The notes beneath the pieces are model-generated. The model did not search any database. It was not told the DNA's origin and saw nothing but the letters and a program-made list of their open reading frames with translations. The position numbers and the translations under genes were made by a program. Source: Brugia malayi (Eukaryota > Nematoda > Chromadorea > Rhabditida > Onchocercidae). Taken from it: a DNA stretch of 64,000 nucleotides. Positions 26,834 through 40,312 of this stretch are shown here, piece by piece. The stretch is from the NCBI RefSeq assembly GCF_000002995.4, contig NW_025062477.1, positions 5,986,649 through 6,050,648 on the forward strand. Direction: 5' to 3'. Position 1 is the first letter of the stretch. Each line of letters opens with the position of its first letter.

Positions 26834-29800
26834 ATGGGAAGCGTTGACAATAGTTCAACTAATGCTCCACTGAATCCCGTTGCTGGCACTTCAGAAATGG
26901 TGGACGATGGCGAAACTACTGGTTATTTTTTATTTTTTTTCTCTCCAAAAATTTTTCTACAAATCTTTTCTGAAAAAGAGCGAAAGTCTGTGAGCAGAAA
27001 AAAAATTTTTGCATCGTAATCAACAGTAATTTTCTCGAGAACATTGGTTGTCAAATATAAAGTTTCTTAAATATTAACATTGTTAAAAATTTGTGGTGCT
27101 TTCTTGATGCTTCATAAACATTTCGGAAAATGCTTTAGATTGAATAAACATTTTGCTTGAAAAGTGCTGTTTATCGAATTGCTGGGATAATCAGAAGAAT
27201 AATGTAATGAATTAATGAGTGTAGTATCAGTGAAAGTATTGATGGCAAATGAAATGCATGTTTGTTAATTTCAGACATATGCCGAGTTTGCAGAAGTGCC
27301 GGCGATAGTGCGTTATATTATCCGTGTCTATGCACGGGAAGCATTAAATATGTTCATCAGGATTGTCTTCTAGAATGGCTGAAATACAGCAAGAAGGAAG
27401 TTTGTGAATTATGTAGCCACAAATATTCTTTTCAACCCATTTATCGATCAGATATGCCTCAAACATTGCCACTTTCTGAAATAATACGAGGTCCATTCTA
27501 ATATTTCAAATGTTTTAAAAATATTGAGTCTCATGAAAAGTTTTGCTTACTTTTTTATAGTATATCTATTAAAATTCAATCCAGTTCTAGCTAGAATATG
27601 TATCCTCTTCATTTGAAATAAAATTTTTCCGAGTTTTAAGAATGCGTTATCCTGAGTCTTGTGGGAATTAAATGCGGTCGAGCATTAACAAAGTCTCGAA
27701 CAATATCTTCCATATAGAAGGAAGATATTTTTTTTATTACAAAATGCATCATTTTCCCCTCTGTACTGCATTTTGCTACATCTATCGAATTGTTTTAGGC
27801 ATTTTGCTTAATATGGGTCGTATATTACGCTGTTGGGCTATTTACACGCTTGTGTTGGTTGCTTGGTTAGGTATTGTACCAATAACAGCCTGTCGCATTT
27901 ACAGAATAGTTTTTTCCGCTTCTTTATCCAATATGTTATCATTGCCTTTTCAACTGTTCTCACCAGACAATTTGCTGGTCGATTGTCTTAAAGTAAGTTG
28001 TCACAAGAAATGCGATTTTTAACCTAAAAAACTATGAGAAAATGTTTTACCCAACTACTACTGATATCATAATATAGAAATTGAGTTGAATAAGTTTGAA
28101 ATTTCTATTTTAAAAGTTATACCTCTCTTTTCATCTGGTGGAATGGGTAGTGGAATAAGTGAGTCTTTCCTAGCTCGTTGCTTTAAGTGACTGAGATTTT
28201 TGCATTAATGTACGAAAAACTGTGGGTGTGACAGTACAGATGTTTCAGTTCTTTATGATTTTTGGCTTTTTTCCAGATAAAAGTTTATTGCAAAATTAGT
28301 ATATTTAGAATTTGCAGTATTCATGAAAAGATGTGGAGGACACGGAACCGACATATTTGGAGTGTGAATTGTTTTGTAATGTTTGTAATGTTAATGTAGT
28401 TAATATGTGCTTCATATAACCATTTAATAATTCATTATCGTCGTATCTTCAGGGTTGCTTTATTGTTTCGATTTTTCTATGCGCTTTTATATCCCTTGTT
28501 TGGTTACGCGAACAAATTATTCATGGTGGTCCACAGGAATGGCTTAATTTAGAAGATGTTGCTAGAGGTGCGAATGCAGAAAATGCGTTGGATGATAATG
28601 TTGATGCCGTGGTTAGTTAAATGATTTTTTGTTGAATACAGTGTTCCGTTTTCAATGCATGAATTTGTGATTTTCGGTAGATGATTAAGCAGTTGAAGAG
28701 TTGACTCGGACCACGTTAATAAAGTTTTATATCCTCTAAAAAATTGTAACGTTTTTAAGAAGCTTTTAGGTTGCTGAAGCAAGGGTTGAAATTGCTGGTA
28801 ACGATATCGAAGGAGGAGAAGTAGAAGAGCGAGGAGATGATGTGGAACAAGGCCAAGAAGATGTTGCAGTTCAGGATCAAGCAGATAATGACAACTGGAG
28901 AGAATGGGAAAGAGTAGCGGATGAGTTAACTTGGCAAAGGCTCCTTGGCCTAGATGGATCACTTTTGTTTCTTGAACATGTTTTCTGGGTTATTTCACTG
29001 AATACCTTATTTACCGTACTATTCGGTATGTGTTTCATGTTTTTTTATTATTATTATTATGTTGGAACGCTTATTTGAATTATCAAAAGGATAAGAGGAC
29101 TCGGAACTGGTGTGTCTGCAATATTGTGTTTATATATGTATTGCATTTTTTATGACATTTCCAGCATTCTTGCCTTATCAGCTTGGTCATTTTTTTCTGA
29201 AAGCTATTGGATTATCATCTCGAGTCGCTTATTTTCCGACGCTTACATCTGTGTTACTCGGATATTTTATTCTTAGTTTAATTGTTCGCTGTCTTCATGT
29301 TACAGCGAAAATCTCCAGATTAGCTCCGTAAGTTGCTCTTAAATATTTCGGAAAAGAGGAGATCCTAGAAGAATTTTTTTTAACTCAATTTCTTTTCTTC
29401 AGAATGTATCGAATATTGGGAATGTGTTACCTTGTCCTCAAAGTTTTTCTTCTCGTACTGACCGAAATTGGTTTCTTTCCAATAATATGCGGTTGGTGGT
29501 TAGACATCTGTTCTCTGGTATGTTATACATAGTTTTAGCACTTTTTCTTTTTTAGCTCATTGGTCTCTACAAAATTACACTTTGTTACCTCCGTGAGAGA
29601 ATATGAAATATATGATAATTGATCAAATGACATGCTCCTGTTTGTTTCTTATACAAGACAACATTCCTGGTATTTGTATCTTTTTTTATATTTTAGCCTT
29701 TATTTGCTTCAAGTCTGTCGCGTCGGATTGCTTCTTTTGTGGTCTCTCCAACATCATCCCTTTTTATGCATTGGCTTATTGGTATGGTTTATGTCTTCTA

Positions 29801-32259
29801 CTCGGCTTCGTTTGTGCTGGTTTTGCGTGAAGTGCTTCGTCCAGGTGTTCTCTGGTTTTTGAGAAATTTAAATGACCCAGAATTCAATCCGATACAAGAG
29901 GTATCGTTATACAGTTATTTTTTTTATGCAGTTATGGAAAGCTATTTCTGATATTATTGTAATGTAAAAATGCGTTTTGAGCTACTAAAATTTAAAGAAA
30001 TCTGTTCATTCAACTTTTCTAGTACTTAAAGTATATTTTTCTTAAATTATAAGTTAAATATTTAGATGATTGAACTTCCGGTCATACGACACTTAAGGCG
30101 ACTTATTGCATCAACATCAATCTTCTTTACAACAATTCTTCTGCTGGTTTATGTTCCACTTTGTTTCATAACGCGCTATATACCATCTGTACTACCATTC
30201 AATTTGAGTTTGGCTGCCGAAACTCCTGTCAGCGAGCTGTCACTGGAGCTACTTGTTTTACAGGTAATTTGATTTATACTTCGAATTCAGCTAGTTGTTT
30301 GACGTATTTCCATGTAATGAATTGTAGAACAAATTGCAGGTAGTACTTCCAGCCTTACTTGAACAGACTCATGCCCGTACGATTTTGAAGACAGTTGTAC
30401 GCACTTGGTGTTGTATTTTTGGACGATTACTACAACTGGAACATTATTTGTTACCGATGGAGGAAAATGAAAACGGACGCCAGCAACGCGAAGCACCACC
30501 AGTCCAGCCAGTTGCTGGACTAGGCTTAGCTGCTCAACACCAAGCCTTGCTCCTTGTTCGAGAACCGCAGGGATTCCAAGCTTATAATAAACCGTCGCAC
30601 TTTTCGCTTCGAGTTGTTGCTTTGCTCATAGCTCTCTCACTTACGTCGATGTTTACCAGCATTATATTTTGTGTGATACCAGGTTGGTTTTAATTTCAGG
30701 TTATTTTATAGTTCTTACAAAGTGATTTATAGCTCTGGTACTGACGGAAGATGTTGCGGAATTGAAGATGCAAGTCCATAAGGCAACGTCATTTGTGGGG
30801 GTCGAAACTCGGTAGTTTTAGGCCCTTACATCCTTACATATGAAGCAGGATGGGTAATTTGGTTAACTTTACGTACCATCCGTGCTCCGGTATTGTTTCA
30901 AGGGGTTGTTAATGTTCAGGAAATGCAAGAGATCATGGTGTGCTAAACTATTGTTAGAAAAATTGATCGAAATGCATGTCGTTAAGCAATTAAGTAATTT
31001 TGTTTGCTTCCTTTCCCTAGTTATCTCTTAAAACTATTTAATGACAGTTGTAAGAAGTAAAAAATTCAATTTAGAGTTTTTGCAATTTGGCTATGATTGA
31101 TGGAATTAATTGCAGTGACATTTGGTCGTTTCATAGTGCACAGAATATCAGGTCATACGAATATCCATGATTTATATACGGTAGCAGCTGGGTTGTACGG
31201 TTGCTGGATTCTGCTGAAATTATTTTTCTTAGTTCTCGAATATGCTCCTCAAGGGACATTCTTCTTGTTCTCAGCTTTTCGTAATATGGCACTTACAGCA
31301 GTTAAACTCTGTGCTGTATCTGTTCCGATTTTAATAGTAATTCCACTTCTCGCTGGAATATCTTTTCATCTGGCTGTAATCAGTCCAATACGCATTGCAT
31401 TACATCAAACATCACTTCTTTTCCCATGGCAGCACTGGGCAATGGGTATTCTGCATTGTAAAATATTTTGTGCAGCTGTCATGATGGGACCTAATTGGTG
31501 GATGAAGCATGTTTTTGAGCAGGTAATGCTTTCCTCTTTTTGGACTGGATTCTTCAGAAACCAGCTAATTTTGCCTTTTAAATTTGATTACTTGAAAAGA
31601 ATTTTTTCCTATGACACGCTAAAGAAGTTTGTTCTTGCTTATACATCTATTGTTCTTGGATTCTTTAGCTACTTATTTTAGTTATATGCCGATGGCATTC
31701 GTGGCTTGAGAGTTCATTATTTATATAAGCAGTTGGTTGCACCAGTTCTCGCTTGTTTGGCAATTCATCTTTCCGCACCACGTGTCATCTGTTCATTAAT
31801 TTCTATGATCATAGACGTTTCAAATGAAGAACAAATTATATTTTTGCGTTATTCATATCCAGCTATGCTGCTTTGTGTATTTTGCGTTTATTTCGTTTAC
31901 TGGCAATGCACCAAATTTAAGGCTTTGGCGGAGAAAATCCGAAATGACAAGTATGCTTCCAAATTTCCAGGAAATTTTTTGCTATCAGTTGAAATTAGGA
32001 AGGAGATAATAAGGAAACAGTTTTTTATTGATGTCGAAGTTATAAATATGTAGCCGGATGATAATATAATTCCAAGTATTAGATGGTAAAATTTATTATA
32101 AATAATTCGCTGTGGTTAGGCAATCTTTATCTTATTAAGAAATGAATTAAAATAATCTTTGTGAATAATTCTTGATGCAATAATTACCAGTATTGCAGGT
32201 ATTTGGTAGGAACTCAGTTAGTCAACTATGAAAGAAATCAGGCTGAAGTCAGGCACTAA
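26834..32259 (+). CDS. marc-6: E3 ubiquitin ligase MARCH6 (TEB4/Doa10), ER membrane
   Basis: Thirteen exons join in phase to 890 residues (human about 910): 26834-26921, 27275-27490, 27799-27992, 28453-28611, 28770-29025, 29165-29327, 29403-29517, 29697-29900, 30066-30263, 30340-30682, 31116-31522, 31682-31950, 32199-32259. A RING-CH domain has the full C4HC3 set at C32, C35, C47, C49, H57, C60, C73 and C76. Many hydrophobic segments follow. Family landmarks are clear: WLGIVPITACRIY, a conserved acidic loop, ELTWQRLLGLDGSL, FLEHVFWVISLNTLF, ICGWWLDICSL, LREVLRPGVLWFLRNLNDP, VSELSLELL and GPNWW. The last exon gives the conserved C-terminal LVNYER element, known to matter for Doa10-type ligases. 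The role is ER-associated degradation of misfolded and sterol-regulated proteins. The exon 2 donor (GAG/GTCCAT) is non-consensus but protein continuity supports it. An exit frame beyond 31950 would lose the conserved tail, so the small final exon is preferred. Confidence 0.95.
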
Positions 32260-33124
32260 ACAACTATGGGTACGTGAATGAACTTTTATAAGCGTACATG
32301 AGCGCAACGTTATCGTGATAGTGTGAGCAAATGAGCTTTACTTTTGGTATATTGTTGTGCAGCATGTTTTTATTTTTTGGCTTGAATCTTGCCTTTGTAC
32401 TATGGCAATTTAACTGAATTTTAAGGTTTTGTATTTGGAAACATTGACGAAACTTTAAAATGTTCAATTTCTAAATATGTATATAAGGATTATCAATATT
32501 TGTTAAATTGTCATAGTTGAAAACGGCAAAATCTCGTAATTTATACTAAATTCCTGAACACACATGTCTTTTAATAGACCGGAATTTAATTCGTGGTGCC
32601 AGTGTCATATATTTCAATTTGTTCTGTACACTTCAAAGCAGTGGTAAATTTTCTTCTATTGATAACGATGGACAAACAAGAGTGAAGCCGATTTAAGTAA
32701 ATTATAGGTCAAAATGTCACCACATATGAATGTAGTAAACTACATATCATCTACGTTCAAACCTCGAGCAGGTTTTTTAGATTCAAGTTTAGAGGGAGAA
32801 AGGACCATAGCACCTGAGTATTTTAGGATGTGTGATATTGTAAACATCGATGTATTTCATCTTTTATTAAACAAAATAATAAAATATAAGTAGAATGCTA
32901 AAATGCAATGAAAATGAGCTGAATTCATCAGAGCCGCATATTTCATTTAAGTAATTGTTTGAGAAATGAACATGTATGATTACAAACGGATTCCAAGAAA
33001 TAGAATTACCCATTTCGATAGCTATCTTATGGTCGGATGTGTTCGATTTCTAAGGACCCTCTCAATCTCGCGAATAAAACTCTACATAATGGGATTTAAA
33101 AGATTGTAAAGCAGTATTAGCGTA
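32260..33124. other. Convergent 3' intergenic region between MARCH6 and EXOC7
   Basis: The two stop codons face each other across 865 bases with no coding evidence. The only clear canonical poly(A) signals lie together: TTTATT at 32863-32868 (AATAAA for the minus-strand gene) and AATAAA at 32878-32883 for MARCH6. The 3' UTRs would then be about 620 and 260 bases and nearly touch. Confidence 0.5.
32863..32883. terminator. Back-to-back poly(A) signals for the convergent genes
   Basis: TTTATT and AATAAA lie about ten bases apart, one on each strand, in the space between the MARCH6 and EXOC7 stop codons. Use of these signals is inferred. Confidence 0.4.
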
Positions 33125-36100
33125 TCATGCTGTGACGTCAAAAAGTCTGTCAATAACCATGTCAAGCGACTCAGGTGTATACTTCAAGTGCTTTTCGGTA
33201 CCTTTCGATACTGTGGAACGCATCACTCTGAAATAACATTATCTGCTTAGTAACCATTTCAGTGAGTCATACCTATGTAATATAATGTCCATTAGCTATT
33301 TTACAACTTGAGATTTTACAGTAAATGTAAACCCCACTCAGTAAAGGCAAAGCTTCAGGAAACAAACAAGACAAGGTTTGCTTTAAGTGACTATACAGGA
33401 GAATTTGCGTCTTGATCATCATCTGAAGTTTATAAAACATATGCTCTATTTTAGCATTACTCGATCTTTAGTCCAAGCCGATGAAGTGCACTAAATGGTT
33501 TTATGTAATGCGTTATACTGCCACGGAATAAATAAGGTCTTTGCTTAAAGCTTAAATGTATAAAATTGCAGAGGAATTACCGCGCATAGACTTCTGCATA
33601 CGGCTCACAAATTAATGATTTTATTTCTGACTTGATAGCATGCACTAATCTGGCATCAGAAAAACAGTAATCTTGCTGTGCATTAATCAATCTTCCCAGT
33701 TCAGCATTGAATGTCTATAACAGTTTGATATTATTGCTTTTTCTTGAAAAGCTTATAATAACGACAAATGATTTTTTTAAAAACTAGTCAGTTAGCAATT
33801 ATACAAGTTAATTACGCCAGTTTTAAGAAAAAACGTGACCGATTTCAAGGATCTAAAGACATAAATGTTGTTAAGATAAGAAGTTAATGGAGTAATTTAA
33901 AAGCGACTAGAAAAAAATAGACGACATGGTTCTAAAATAACACACGAAATTAAAATAAACTAAAAAACTTCTCTGCAAATAAAATATAAAAAATTAAAAT
34001 TAATTTTCAAAAATGACCAGATCCTTAATTCAAATAGTGTTTATGTTTTCGAAGTCAATCATATGTTACGGTGGATATATAAGTGAAACAAACCACCAAT
34101 GCATTTTTTAACGTAGTTCTGTCGTCGAAAGTAGACAAATCTACAGTTATGATTGAAACAACACGGTTCCAACTGAAATATTAAAATTTAATAAAATCGA
34201 TTAAAAATCCTAGTACTGTTATATGGACCTGCCCGACTTTGTTAACCGAAGCTATTTGCAGTTTTCAACACTGCTTATGGTATTAATCACTGCAGAACTG
34301 ATTTTAACTGCCATAATCACAAATAATAACAATACAAATAAAATACGAGAGAAATTAAGAAAATTAATCTGAAGGTTTATTTTTCTTAGAAAATACCTTT
34401 GGAGGTATTTTTTGCTGTATGCATTGATTTCGGAGCGGTAAAAAGAGCGCACTTGAGAGTTATGCTCACCAACTACAGCAAACATTCCATTAGTTTGAAG
34501 CGCATTGTGGATATAATTGCTATTGTTTAAGAGAAAAACAGCAGCCAATGTTTCGTCACTATATGTTCCTGCCTTGTTTTTCAGATTCAAACCCAATGCA
34601 GACAGTGCTCGTGCTAGAAATATTTTGGCTCAAAAAATAAGATGGCGGTATAAATTATGCAAAGGATTTTCTAATTTGTTTCTTAACAAACTTAAGTAGT
34701 AATTCAAGCTACTGCGAGCAATATTGTTTGCTGAATCGCTAAACCTTTTAATTCTACAACTGATATCTTTTTTGACTTATTATCAATGGCTAACATCTCC
34801 TTATTATCTAAAATCTCTACCTTAAATTACTACCATTTCTGAATTAATAAATAACTCCTTCATTGTAATGTATATGTTATTCTTTGTCAGTGAGATATAG
34901 GGGTGTCTCCCCCATAATATTATAAAAAAAAGAAAGAACTCACCGAAAAGACGCGGAAAATGAGTCGTTGGGTTCCCTTTTGCTCCTGTTGCAATTAACA
35001 AATTTGTTACTGTTTGCCGATAATCCATCAAACTATTCAGAAAATTTAGTGTCTGAAAAACAGATATTACTAATAAAAGAAATATTTTTGTCAAATCTAA
35101 TGAATTTGATTTGGATCCATAGAAACCACTTACATTCGATGTAATTTGATGTACATTGCCATCTGTGGGCACAAATTTGTTGGAGTCATTTGTTAAATGA
35201 TCAAAAAAACCATCAAGAGATTCCTTTGTTTTATCGTTAATCTTTTTCACAAAACTTTCATATGGGACATCTTCAATAGCGTTCTGCAACATCATAAACT
35301 ATTTCATTTTGCATTATTAGAACTCTGCCAGTTCTACTACTTTTTTATGCTGTTTTAAAATTTGATAGAGATAACCAAATAAACAAATAGCAGCTTCATC
35401 CACAAATAATTTCGCATTATTCCTTGAAATTATTTTGTTAAGGACAGAATTGGCAATTCTGTTACGCTTCCGAAAAGGATTCACAGTTGGGATTTTATGA
35501 AAAAACTGATTTGTTACCCCAAGCTCCTATATTTGGGTAACTTTAAGGACGAGCTATTTCTAAAGATTCGATAGCATAGATCAAAGCAATAGAATACCAT
35601 ATGATGTGATTCAAACACACTCTTGGCATCAGCCATGCAGCATAATGAAAAATAGATGACATCAAATCCTATCATAAAATTTGATTGTAAACTATCGAAT
35701 CTTAAATAAAGTATATAAAAGGATATCAAAATCGACAAAAAGTAATTAGTTCAGAAAGCTAAATTACGGCAAAAAAACATACATTTCCAAGAGATAATAA
35801 CTGCAAGTAATGCGCATTAATATGCCTGAGAAGAGGTAAAAATGGAATTAGAGAACAATTGATCCCATCCATCAGAGAGCTTGCACGCTCCACAACATAC
35901 AATAAAGGTCGACCAAATAATAACTGCTGTACTTTGGCCTCGGCACTCACGTCTGCTATCACTTTACTTACCAACTCTGCTTCAATCTGCAGTAATACTG
36001 AATGAAAAATGTGCAATCTGTGGTCAGAAATTTCTCCAACTATGTTTGCCATGAAATCTAAATATACATTTAAGTAAATATATTAAAAGGGAATAACCTC

Positions 36101-38437
36101 GATAAGCGCAAGCAACGTTCCAAATAAAAGCAAAATATTTTCGACAGCATCGTCTGATGCACGCCATTCCCATGCTAAATCTAGTAAGTACTACTCTATT
36201 CCACTTAATAATTTAAAAGAAGGAAATGTCACTGTTAAACCAAGTTTTAAATTTTGAAAAAAAGTCAACCAAATTTCTGTGGTTTCTTAAAGCATTAATA
36301 AGAAGAAATGAGAACCATATCTTTCAGAAGAACGACCAGTTGCCTTTCGTAAAGCTCTGAAATAATGCTCTGAAGTGTTACATGAAAATTTTCATCATTT
36401 ATCTTCTATGAATTTTAAAGAATGAGGAACTGTACTTCAAATGATGGAAGCAAACCGATAACTTCCTTAATGAATTCAGAATTCTCAAAAGATTATTAAA
36501 GTTATAAATATATGATCGACAAATGCAAACTTACTGTCTCAACGATGCTGATTTCGAAGATAACGAAATATTGGTTTTACTATTTGAAGAGGATCCCTGT
36601 TGACTAGCAGCAGTTAGAGTTCGAAGCATATTATCACATCGAATACTAGCATATGTTTTGATCACAGAGCCTTCTGGATTATATATTAATAACCAACGAG
36701 CTATTTGAGCACATTGTTCAATATTGCGTAATGTGACCACCCCACGCAATCGAGTACTTACTACTTCTTAAATTAATTCAATTCAAATCTCAGTTCAAGT
36801 ATTTTTTTCAAATTTTATGGATGAATATAGTTCTCATTACTAGTAATATAACCAGTGGATAAATTAAGATAGCTAGCTGGAAACTTAAATTATCAATCTC
36901 TAATGATGAATCTGAGTTCCATAAAACCATTAAAAATGAAATTACTTATAAAAAATATTTGATTAGAAAAGTCCTTCAAAATATTTACGAATTATTACTA
37001 ATAATGGACTGTCACTGAATAATCTTCGCAGAACAGCCTTATATTGAATTTAGGAAATTTATTACTAGCCATATTCATTATCTAATGATTCGCTGATAAT
37101 TGGTGCATCCAACATTACTGAATTTGCAAGTAACATATTCCGAAATTCTTTTTCAAGTGCACAACAACCAGATTCAAAAGTCAGCCTCTGAAAAGAATGT
37201 AATGAAATATGTAAGAGACCAGAAGAAAGATGCAATATTTAAATGAATTAAAACAAATTTTTTACCAGGAATAAGTTAATGCGCTTTAAAGTGAGCTTAA
37301 TTCCACTCCATGCTTTAAAACAAGGTAACTGGAAAGAACCGATGTGTCTTTAATAAGTGATAAACGATGCGACCATTTAATCTAGTGCTGGTTTAATATG
37401 CCATTTCGTTCCTTTTGCTAATCAAGCTGCCGCAGTTTTGGGCTACAGATTTTAACATGCAAGTACATCATGGGTTTTCTCAGCTTTGGGTGTCCAAGTC
37501 AGATTGGAAAGCATTTTCGCTTAATATAAAGAAGACCTAATTAAAAACATTTTTGTGCTGAGATATATACTGGAAAAAAAACCATGCTATCGAGCTGATT
37601 TTGATATGTTGGATGGGAAGAAAAGAAAGAAATAGCTTCAGCTAGCTGTTCCATTCTTTCAATGAACTGCTCCCTTTCCACAGATGCATTCCCCTCACGT
37701 ATTGAACATTCCAGTTCTGCAGCGCGACCATAAAACTGCTGCATTGCATCGACGGTTTTTAATACTTTTCGAATATCTGCAAATAATTAAACAAAAAAGA
37801 AAATAGAATCTATTGAGATTTATTAAGTCCATTAATCGTCAGGAACACTGGTTTGTTATTGTATCAAAGCAGGCAGCCCTCTTTTTTTCTTCTCACTCTG
37901 AATGTTCTTTTTTCTTCAGTAAGATAAAGTAAAATGTACAAACCAAAATTTCAGAAAAATTAATAAAGTAACTTACTTGCTTGCTTTTGTCGTAAGAGAG
38001 CGGTTTTTTCATACAGTGGAACAACGCTCTGCTCTAACTGCACTAGTCGATTTCGAAAACTTTCCAGTAGTGTTGTGATCTCATTATTCAAATTTCTACT
38101 CTTCTTCAGATTTTCTTCAAAAGTTTTTAACCATTCACTGTCCTAAATCAGAAAAATTAGATCTAGTACTGCAATGAAGAAATAAAACGAATAAGTAACA
38201 AGAAATTTTAATGACCAAACTTAACTAACACCGGTGGTAAACATAACTGATAACACTAATCTAGCTAACCAGTTCGATTAAACTAATTTATTAACAGACA
38301 AGAAAAAAAAAAAAAGAGAGAAAAAGACCATTTTTCAAGGATATAAAATATAGAAACGAATTAAATGAGAGAAATCTCACTTGTTGTAATTTAGCATCAA
38401 CATTGCGAACAACATAATCGTCAGAATCTGCGGACAT
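33125..38437 (-). CDS. exoc-7: Exocyst complex component 7 (Exo70)
   Basis: Fifteen exons (minus): 38437-38381, 38142-37977, 37776-37583, 37187-37066, 36756-36535, 36356-36316, 36174-36098, 36057-35783, 35283-35134, 35052-34944, 34730-34692, 34613-34397, 34172-34094, 33714-33581, 33227-33125. About 661 residues, near the usual Exo70 length. The N-terminus is coiled-coil (LYEKTALLRQKQ). Then come Exo70 landmarks: IRKVLKTVDAMQQFYGRA (family CLDHVISYY), IREG, ALEKEF, IARWLL with YASIR, then the helical rods. The C-terminal region aligns well: GNVHQITSN (family GTVHELTSN), ALGLNLKNKAGTYSDE, AVFLLNNSNYI, and a final HLKYTPESLDMVIDRLFD. Exo70 binds PI(4,5)P2 and tethers secretory vesicles to the plasma membrane. 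Phases close at every junction except exon 7 to exon 8, where a 40-base intron leaves the frame off by one base. Intron 8 holds a TNFAIP8 exon fragment. Confidence 0.9.
35346..35437 (-). pseudogene. Decayed partial copy of a TNFAIP8 exon, inside an EXOC7 intron
   Basis: These 92 bases match 50107-50199, inside exon 2 of the TNFAIP8 gene about 15 kb away, at roughly nine identities in ten, in the same orientation. I count seven substitutions and one missing base. The copy still reads KIISRNNAKLFVDEAA before a one-base deletion shifts the frame near its end. Similarity breaks down on both sides, so neither the exon ends nor the introns are included cleanly. The copy is in the intron between EXOC7 exons 8 and 9, same strand as the host, and has no apparent coding role. 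Confidence 0.85.
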
Positions 38438-40312
38438 CTACTGAAGTCTGGAAAAGATTGATCATTTCGACAGTTAATACCATAACAATAATCTTCTCTC
38501 TTTATCGTTCTAAACTTTCTATTCCACCTAATACCATCACTGAAATACCCCATAATAACACCATATTCATGCTTAATTTCTCTTTAACAACATTCAGTGT
38601 AACAATACCACAGCTCTTCGTTATCTCAGGAAGTATTGAAGAATTAGAATTAAACTTGAAATTCTCACTCAAATTGACAAGTTTTTCAATTTTCACCAAA
38701 AATCGAACTAAAAAACCCATCAAGCAGTAGCACTCTCATTTATCCAAAGAATGTTGCAGCATTAATCAATTTCAAATGTTCATTCGAAGTGGCAAATCCT
38801 CAAAACTTTATTTGAAAGTAACTTAATGTTGAATAAATTCACGAATATTTTCTTAACTGACTACCCGAAAATAATGTGAAATATTCTTGGGTAAACTTAT
38901 AAATGGAAGGTATATGTTAACAATGTTTGGAATAGCTCGTTCGTTACTGGTTGACAACGAGTGTGTCACCTCTCAGTGACATGCTAAAGCTAAAGGAATA
39001 GTCGGTATCGATATATGGAAGTGAATGGATATGCATTACTCATTGTTGAGAAGTTCTAAGAGAACTCGGGAAGACACCAGCAGATATATTGGAAGTCTCG
39101 AATGTCGGGAAGACATTACAGTCTTTCCTTCACACTGAAAATTGATGATGAATGTATAACTTATTGGAATGGATTGTTACATAATAAATTTTAGGAACAA
39201 AAGAAGTAACACATTACAGTTGATTAATCTCCTACAACGGAGGAGAAGGAAGGATGACAGTTGACACGATCTGTTGCGCTAATTGTTACGTACGTGGTTA
39301 CGTTATATGAGTGAAAATATTAGTTTATTTCTTTCTTAGCTTCACTATTGCACTTATCATTTCTTTTTTGTTTTGTTAGCTTTTTTTTGAATTGTCATAA
39401 ACACCAAGTATCCAATTTTTTGTCTTTTTCTTGAATATCAACGAAGAGATGCATCATTATTTTTATTTGATCTTTTGAAATATTTCAAAGATTGAATAAA
39501 ATTAAAGTTGCCACTTCGAAAATGAAAGAAGTGCATACCACGGAACGTGTAATCCGGAATTGGATAGATGAAAATGAGGAATGTATGAAGTCATTGTGGT
39601 TGCGTAGGGATGGCTTTTCAGGTTTATTTTAAAGCAGTATGAATTAATACTTTTTCAATTTCAGAATTTTTTTCGTAATTCAGAATTTAATTTATCATTC
39701 TGATTTTTAGTTTAAAAAGAAAAAAGATTGAATTTCATCAATTGATGTGAAAGATCCAAAATTATGTGAACCATTTGCAAAACAAAAAAAAAATAGCATT
39801 CGAAAAATGAATTTTGGAAACAATTCAAACTGTACTTTCAATGTATCCATTAGTATTTGGATCTGTTGCTGATGGCTTAAGTAGCAAAAGATTTACAATT
39901 AATATTGCATACCAAATTAGTTTCATCGACAATCCATAGCGATTAGCTATATATAAAGTTTTTTCTTAATAACTGAAATTATGTGATCTTTAATGCTATA
40001 GAGGTATCGTTTCGATAGCTATCCTAGCAAGGGCAAAGATAATTTTCCTAGCTACAGTGATAATAAACATATAAATTTAAGAAAAAAAAATTTCTTTTTT
40101 AATTGAGAAGATCTAGTGAAGGTTGAATAGCCAATAATTCAAAAAAATCTCTGGGAAAACAAACATTTTTCTTTAGTTTTTTCTTTCTTAAATTAAGCTT
40201 TTATGAAATATTTTCCAATACACAAATAGATTTTTTAAATTATAGTCCGTCTGATGGCAAGGACGAAAGAGCCACCTGTAAGCTTGCTTTTGCCTCTTGA
40301 TAGCTGCTTCGA
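38438..40312. other. Intergenic region between EXOC7 and the Tudor gene
   Basis: Divergent spacer of about 1.9 kb. Short open frames on both strands show no family resemblance or splice-linked chain. It probably contains the promoters of EXOC7 (to the left) and the Tudor gene (to the right). Confidence 0.5.
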
